Below are positions 60,297 to 64,000 of a stretch of 64,000 bases of DNA, piece by piece. The stretch's first letter is position 1. The number at the start of each line of letters is the position of its first letter. The translations under genes were made by a program, and so were the position numbers. Source of the DNA: Streptomyces sp. CG 926 (GTDB lineage: Bacteria; Actinomycetota; Actinomycetes; Streptomycetales; Streptomycetaceae); assembly GCF_003148825.1 (NCBI RefSeq), contig NZ_QGGZ01000002.1:1-64000 (forward strand), in the 5' to 3' direction. The notes beneath the pieces are model-generated. The model did no database searches and was not told the origin of the DNA. It saw only the letters and a program-made list of their open reading frames with translations.

Positions 60297-60722
60297 TCAG
60301 GAGGGCAGCAGCCCCTGGTGGGCGATCTCCAACGTCTCCACCGCGGCCGCCGAGTTGGCGGGGTCGAAGGACGGCCCCTGCCACCGGACCGGGACGATCC
60401 CGAACACCTGCCAGCTGATGATCCGGCTCAGATCGGGTCGTAGCGCCACGATCTCCCCGTCCTTGGGCTCGACCCGCCGCAGCGTCTCGTCCAGCCAGCG
60501 GCCGATCTTGGCCGTGTCCGCGGTGACGGGCCGGGTGAGGGTGATGTTCGACCAGGTCACGCGGCCCGGAAGCTGCCAGGTGAAGCCGTTGTTGCCGCCC
60601 TCGGCGTAGCTCTCCATCTCGACCTCGGCGCCCATGCCGGAGCAGGTGTGGAAGGCGCCCAGGTCGTTTCCGCCGATGGCCAGCCGGAAGAACACGCTGG
60701 TGGCGAAGATGTTGTCCGTCAT
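60297..60722 (-). CDS. eCIS inner tube protein (gp19/TIGR02241-like)
   Basis: 141 residues: TDNIFATSVFFRLAIGGNDLGAFHTCSGMGAEVEMESYAEGGNNGFTWQLPGRVTWSNITLTRPVTAD, the typical conserved phage-tail-tube region of contractile injection systems. It either forms the tube lumen or is its baseplate-proximal ring (Afp5-like). A 112-base gap upstream of LysM is unusual in an otherwise compact operon. Confidence 0.93.
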   Translation of the reverse strand: MTDNIFATSVFFRLAIGGNDLGAFHTCSGMGAEVEMESYAEGGNNGFTWQLPGRVTWSNITLTRPVTADTAKIGRWLDETLRRVEPKDGEIVALRPDLSRIISWQVFGIVPVRWQGPSFDPANSAAAVETLEIAHQGLLPS

Positions 60723-60757
60723 CGGTCCGTCGTCCGTTTCTCGTTCGTACGCGTTTC

Positions 60758-63700
60758 TCAGCGGCGGCCGTCGAAGGGCCGACCCGCGCGTTCCCGGCCG
60801 CGCCGCAACTCGGTGCGCAGCAGGCGGGAGACCGGTTCGAGCAGGCGCCGAGCCAGGTCGTCCATGTCGAGGTCGCCGCCTTGCGGCGGCACCTCGCGCG
60901 CACCGGCCGGCCGGCCGGCCGTGGTCCGGTCGGGGCCGGTCGGGGCGGGGCCGGTCCGGGCGCCGCCCTTCTCACGCTGCACCGGAGGCGGGCCGCTCGG
61001 CGGCGGCGCGGGGGCGGGGGCCGGCGCGCCCGGGGCGACGGCGGGTTCCGTCGGCCTCGCCCTGGGCCGTACGACGGGCACGGACCCCGCCGCCGGAGCG
61101 GCGGGGGCCGGCTGGACCACGAGCGGTGGTGTGTACGGGCCGGTCACGGGCAGCGGGACGGCCGTGACGCGGGCCGAGGGTGCCGGGCGCACGGGGCGCA
61201 CGGGGCGCGAGGGCACGGGGGCCTGGGTGCGCGTCACGGCCGTGGCTCGCTGGATCTGCTGCGGTGCGGTGGACGGAGCGGACCAGCGCGCCGGGACCAC
61301 GGGGCGGGCCGCCGGGAGGGGGGCGGCGGCCGGGGCGCCGCCCATGCCCGCCACGTCACGGGTCCCGAGCGTCAGGGGCCGTGCCGCCAGGAGCTGGAGG
61401 GACCGGGACGCGGCTGCGGGGGGTGCGGGCGTCTCGCCGACGGCGCGGGCGGCGCGGGCGGCCACGAGCGGGACCGGGCCGGAGCGTTGCGGGGCGGGGC
61501 CGGCAGTAGCGGTGGCGGTGGCCCGCTGGACAGGCGCAGCGCCGGTACGGTGCTGCGCGCCGCCCGCGCCCAGCAGTGGCGCGTGGACCCGCGGCGCGGG
61601 GGATGCGGATGCGGATGCGGGCACGGCGGCACTCGGCGGCATCGAGGGCAGCGGCGCCCCGAGGCCACTGCGCAGGCGCGGCCCGGACCGCTCGCCCGGG
61701 CCGCTCGCCGCGGGTTCCGCCAGACGCTGCACGGTGGGCATGGCCGGTGTCGGGGCGGGGCTGGTGGGTTTCGCACGCCCAGCTGTGGGCGGGAGTTCGG
61801 TGAGGGGCGCCCCGAGCGCCGCGCGGGTCCGTACCCGCTGCGTGGGAGCCTCGGCCGTCGGGCCGGTGGCTGCGGGGTCTGTTCGGAGCTGGACGGTGGG
61901 CATGGCAGGGGTGGGGGCCGGCTCGGTGGGGCTCGACGGTGTTGCGGTGGGCGGGAGTTCGGTGAGGGGTGCGCCGAGGGGTGCGCGGGTGTGCATCCGC
62001 TGGGTGGGCGCCTCGGGTGTCGGGCCGGTGGCCGCGGGTTCTGCCCGGCGCTGGAGGGTGGGCTGGGTCGGCGCGGGGGTGGTGGCCGCGGGGTCCGTCC
62101 GGCGCTGGACGGTGGGCATGGCCGGGGTGGGGGCCGGCTCGGTGGGGCTCGACGGTGTTGCGGTGGGCGGGAGTTCGGTGAGAGGTGCGCCGAGGGGTGC
62201 GCGGGTGTGTATCCGCTGGGTGGGCGTCTCCGGCGCCGCGCCGGTGGCCGTGGGTTCCGTCCGGCGCTGGACAGTGGGCTGGGTCGGTGCCGGGGCGGTG
62301 GCTGCCGGTTCCGTCCTGCGTTGCACGGTGGGCGCCTCGGGTGTCGGGCCGGTGGCTGCGGGTTCCGTCCTGCGTTGCACCGTGGGCATGGCCGGGGGCG
62401 AGGTCGCTGCGGTGGGGCTCGACGGTGTTGCGGTGGGCGGGAGTTCGGTGAGCGGGACGCCGAGGGGTGCGCGGGTCGGTACCCGCTGCGTGGGCGTCTC
62501 CGGCGTCGGGCCGGTGGCCGTGGGTTCCGTCCGGCGCTGGACGGTGGGCAGGGCCGGGGTCGGGGCGGCGGCGGTGGTGGGGTTCGAGGGGGTGGCGGGG
62601 GGCGCCCCGAGCGGTGCGCGGGTCGGCACCTGCTGCGTGGACGCCTCCGGTGCCGGTTCCGCCCGGCGTCGGACGGTCGGCAGGGCAGGGGTGGGGGCCT
62701 GCTGTGCCGGTGCCGGTGCCGGTGCCGGTGCCGCTTGGCGCTGGACGGTGGGCATGGCAGGGGTGGGGGCCGGCTCGGTGGGGCTCGACGGTGTGGCGGT
62801 CGGTGTCGGCCCGGTGTGCGGGGTGCCGAGCGGCGCGCGGGTCTGCGCACGCTGCACGGGCGTGTCCGGCCCGGCCGAGGGCCGTACGGCGGCAACGCGG
62901 CGCCGGGGCGTGGCAGGGACGACCCGGGCGGTGGTGAGCGGCCGTCCGACGGGGCGCGGCCGGACCACGGCGGGGGCCACCTCGCCCGCACGACCGGGCC
63001 GGGCGCCCGAAGTCGCCGGTACGGGCGGGCGGGACACGGCTTCGGCGGATGTTCCGGGGACCACCGCGACGCGGCGGACCACCGGCAACCGCGCGGGCGC
63101 CGCCGCGGGGCCGGGCTCGGCGGAGGCCACCGCGGCCCGCTGCACGGCGGGCACGGGCGCGGACGCCCCGAGGACGGCTGCGGAGTGGGTGGAAGCGCGG
63201 CCCCCTGCACCGGACCCGGATCCGGATCCGCCGGAGCCCTTGGCCCGGGCCCCGGCCCGTACGGGGTCGCCGCCGCGCGACGGTGCCACGGCAGCCGGCC
63301 TGCCCGACGGCGCGGTGCCCGCGGCGCTCCGGGCGGGGGCGCGGGAGATGACCGGGCCCGGGGTGGTGTCGCCCGGCCCGGACGTCGTCGTGCTCGGCCG
63401 CGACGGGGTGGGCGGGGTGGCGTGCCGCGCGGCCGACGGCTGCTGCGGCTCCGCGCCGGGCTCGACGGGCAGTGCGCGCAGCAGCAGCGGTCCGCCGCCG
63501 GCGGCGCTGCGCGGGCCGGCGGGGCGGGTGACCCCGCGTACGAGTCCGGTCGGGGCGGACGGCAGCAGCGCGTGCGCGAGCCCGGTGTCGAACGACGGGT
63601 CGCGCCAGGCGGCCAGGCCGGAGCGGAAGGCGAGCCCGTCGCTGACGCCCATGGCCGCGCGGGACACGGTCAGCGCGGGCGGCCCCGTCATGCGCCAGCC

Positions 63701-63841
63701 ACCGTCCCAGTCGCCGGGCACGGACGCGGCCGGTGCCCCGCCCGGCGCACCGGACGGGGGCGAGGCCGGGGCACCGATCGGCGCCGAGGCTGCGGTCTCC
63801 GGCACGGCGGCGCGCCGACGCAGCCTGTCACGCCATGCCAT
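60758..63841 (-). CDS. Very large Pro/Thr-rich protein with VQR repeats, eCIS operon
   Basis: 1027 residues. Folded N-terminus (AWRDRLRRRAAVPE; GDWDGGWRMTGPPALTVSRAAMGVSDGLAFRSGLAAWRDPSFDTGLAHAL), then about 800 residues of low-complexity sequence containing around 15 PTVQRRTEPAAT-like motifs, interspersed with (V/M/I)xTRAPLGAPLTELPP units, with highly similar DNA copies at 61925-62000, 62141-62210 and 62411-62480. It ends with an amphipathic helix DLARRLLEPVSRLLRTELRRGRERAG. In streptomycete eCIS loci a protein of this kind occupies the same position; its function is unknown. No catalytic motif, no TM. Confidence 0.75.
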   Translation of the reverse strand: MAWRDRLRRRAAVPETAASAPIGAPASPPSGAPGGAPAASVPGDWDGGWRMTGPPALTVSRAAMGVSDGLAFRSGLAAWRDPSFDTGLAHALLPSAPTGLVRGVTRPAGPRSAAGGGPLLLRALPVEPGAEPQQPSAARHATPPTPSRPSTTTSGPGDTTPGPVISRAPARSAAGTAPSGRPAAVAPSRGGDPVRAGARAKGSGGSGSGSGAGGRASTHSAAVLGASAPVPAVQRAAVASAEPGPAAAPARLPVVRRVAVVPGTSAEAVSRPPVPATSGARPGRAGEVAPAVVRPRPVGRPLTTARVVPATPRRRVAAVRPSAGPDTPVQRAQTRAPLGTPHTGPTPTATPSSPTEPAPTPAMPTVQRQAAPAPAPAPAQQAPTPALPTVRRRAEPAPEASTQQVPTRAPLGAPPATPSNPTTAAAPTPALPTVQRRTEPTATGPTPETPTQRVPTRAPLGVPLTELPPTATPSSPTAATSPPAMPTVQRRTEPAATGPTPEAPTVQRRTEPAATAPAPTQPTVQRRTEPTATGAAPETPTQRIHTRAPLGAPLTELPPTATPSSPTEPAPTPAMPTVQRRTDPAATTPAPTQPTLQRRAEPAATGPTPEAPTQRMHTRAPLGAPLTELPPTATPSSPTEPAPTPAMPTVQLRTDPAATGPTAEAPTQRVRTRAALGAPLTELPPTAGRAKPTSPAPTPAMPTVQRLAEPAASGPGERSGPRLRSGLGAPLPSMPPSAAVPASASASPAPRVHAPLLGAGGAQHRTGAAPVQRATATATAGPAPQRSGPVPLVAARAARAVGETPAPPAAASRSLQLLAARPLTLGTRDVAGMGGAPAAAPLPAARPVVPARWSAPSTAPQQIQRATAVTRTQAPVPSRPVRPVRPAPSARVTAVPLPVTGPYTPPLVVQPAPAAPAAGSVPVVRPRARPTEPAVAPGAPAPAPAPPPSGPPPVQREKGGARTGPAPTGPDRTTAGRPAGAREVPPQGGDLDMDDLARRLLEPVSRLLRTELRRGRERAGRPFDGRR

Positions 63842-63845
63842 CTGC

Positions 63846-64000
63846 TCAACCGCCTTCGTTCACACGGGTGTTGATACGAGCTATCTCGGTGACCCACTCC
63901 TGACGCTCGCCGTGGGTCAGGTCGAGGATCTCCTCGCGCCGCCAGTGGAAGTGGTAGGCGATGTACGCGATCTCCTCCCTGAGCCGGGGGAGGGCGTACG
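63846..64000 (-). CDS. DUF6760-like eCIS protein, C-terminal part
   Basis: Partial gene cut by the window edge. The visible reading frame ends ...EEIAYIAYHFHWRREEILDL..ERQEWVTEIARINTRV, which matches the small eCIS protein DUF6760 family in sequence character (TYxxDRLHEEVAYVAYHFHW). It precedes the large Pro-rich gene by only four bases. Further eCIS genes (sheath, tube, ATPase) should lie to its left on the chromosome, i.e. beyond position 64000. Confidence 0.8.
   Translation of the reverse strand, partial: YALPRLREEIAYIAYHFHWRREEILDLTHGERQEWVTEIARINTRVNEGG

Noticed and set aside
57441..63874. Two very long plus-strand frames over the eCIS operon
   Set aside because: Antisense shadows of vgrG and the Pro-rich gene; compositional bias only.
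1..64000. tRNA genes, IS elements or integrases
   Set aside because: I scanned for cloverleaf-like segments with CCA-type ends, and for transposase motifs (DDE) and tyrosine/serine recombinases, and saw none I could support.
52453..64000. Prophage
   Set aside because: Contents are only tail/baseplate-like with eCIS-specific LysM, PAAR and DUF6760 genes; no head, lysis or integration genes seen.

Overview
The window is high-GC DNA with strong third-position GC bias, GTG and TTG starts, and developmental genes found only in streptomycetes (bldN, rsbN). It comes from a Streptomyces chromosome. I inferred function from translated sequence, motifs and gene order; no searches were run.

Left part (1-21.7 kb) is mostly conserved core. 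It opens with the 3' end of a 5S rRNA, which closes an rrn operon. Next come a HAD phosphatase, an MFS permease, an AcuC-type deacetylase, a BldC/excisionase-like regulator, the 32-residue ribosomal protein bS22, an epimerase and a PlsC-like acyltransferase. The sigma factor BldN and its anti-sigma factor RsbN follow, with a sigma-BldN-like promoter in front of rsbN. The heme operon rex-hemA-hemC-hemD has 4-nt overlaps throughout and a Rex operator upstream; hemB is nearby but separated by three unrelated genes (an ankyrin/HEAT protein, a GlxA-type regulator and an enoyl-reductase-like protein). A known type of Streptomyces intergenic repeat appears to lie in frame inside hemA.

Middle part (21.8-36.9 kb) is accessory. 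It starts with a type VII secretion polymorphic-toxin island: two WXG100 proteins, a 597-residue effector with a C-terminal RNase A-like (CdiA-CT/BECR) toxin domain, two paralogous candidate immunity proteins, an orphan 99-residue toxin fragment and an orphan CdiI-type immunity protein. Then come a DrrAB-type ABC exporter divergent from its TetR regulator (two phased operators), a pair of paralogous AlkB-like Fe(II)/2-oxoglutarate dioxygenases, an Xre/DUF397/ATP-binding trio, and a sortase-anchored (LAATG) surface protein with about 30 TPGG repeats. A relic of a second copy of that surface gene lies beside it.

From 36.9 to 52.4 kb there are argS and a class I lysS (with a phosphatase relic between them), a DUF2637 membrane protein, two DUF3558-like lipoproteins, rtcB with an AT-rich scar-like patch and a neighbouring LAGLIDADG endonuclease, a Uma2 nuclease, a truncated NodB deacetylase, and assorted small enzymes and regulators.

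The right end (52.4-64 kb, minus strand) is the baseplate half of an extracellular contractile injection system (eCIS): DUF6760 protein, a very large Pro/Thr-rich protein with VQR repeats, inner tube, LysM tube-cap protein, VgrG, PAAR, gp25, gpJ and gpI, ending in a zinc-ribbon/transmembrane/discoidin-like protein. Sheath, ATPase and tape-measure genes must lie beyond the window edge. The two most promising leads are the toxin/immunity array and the repeat-rich eCIS protein.
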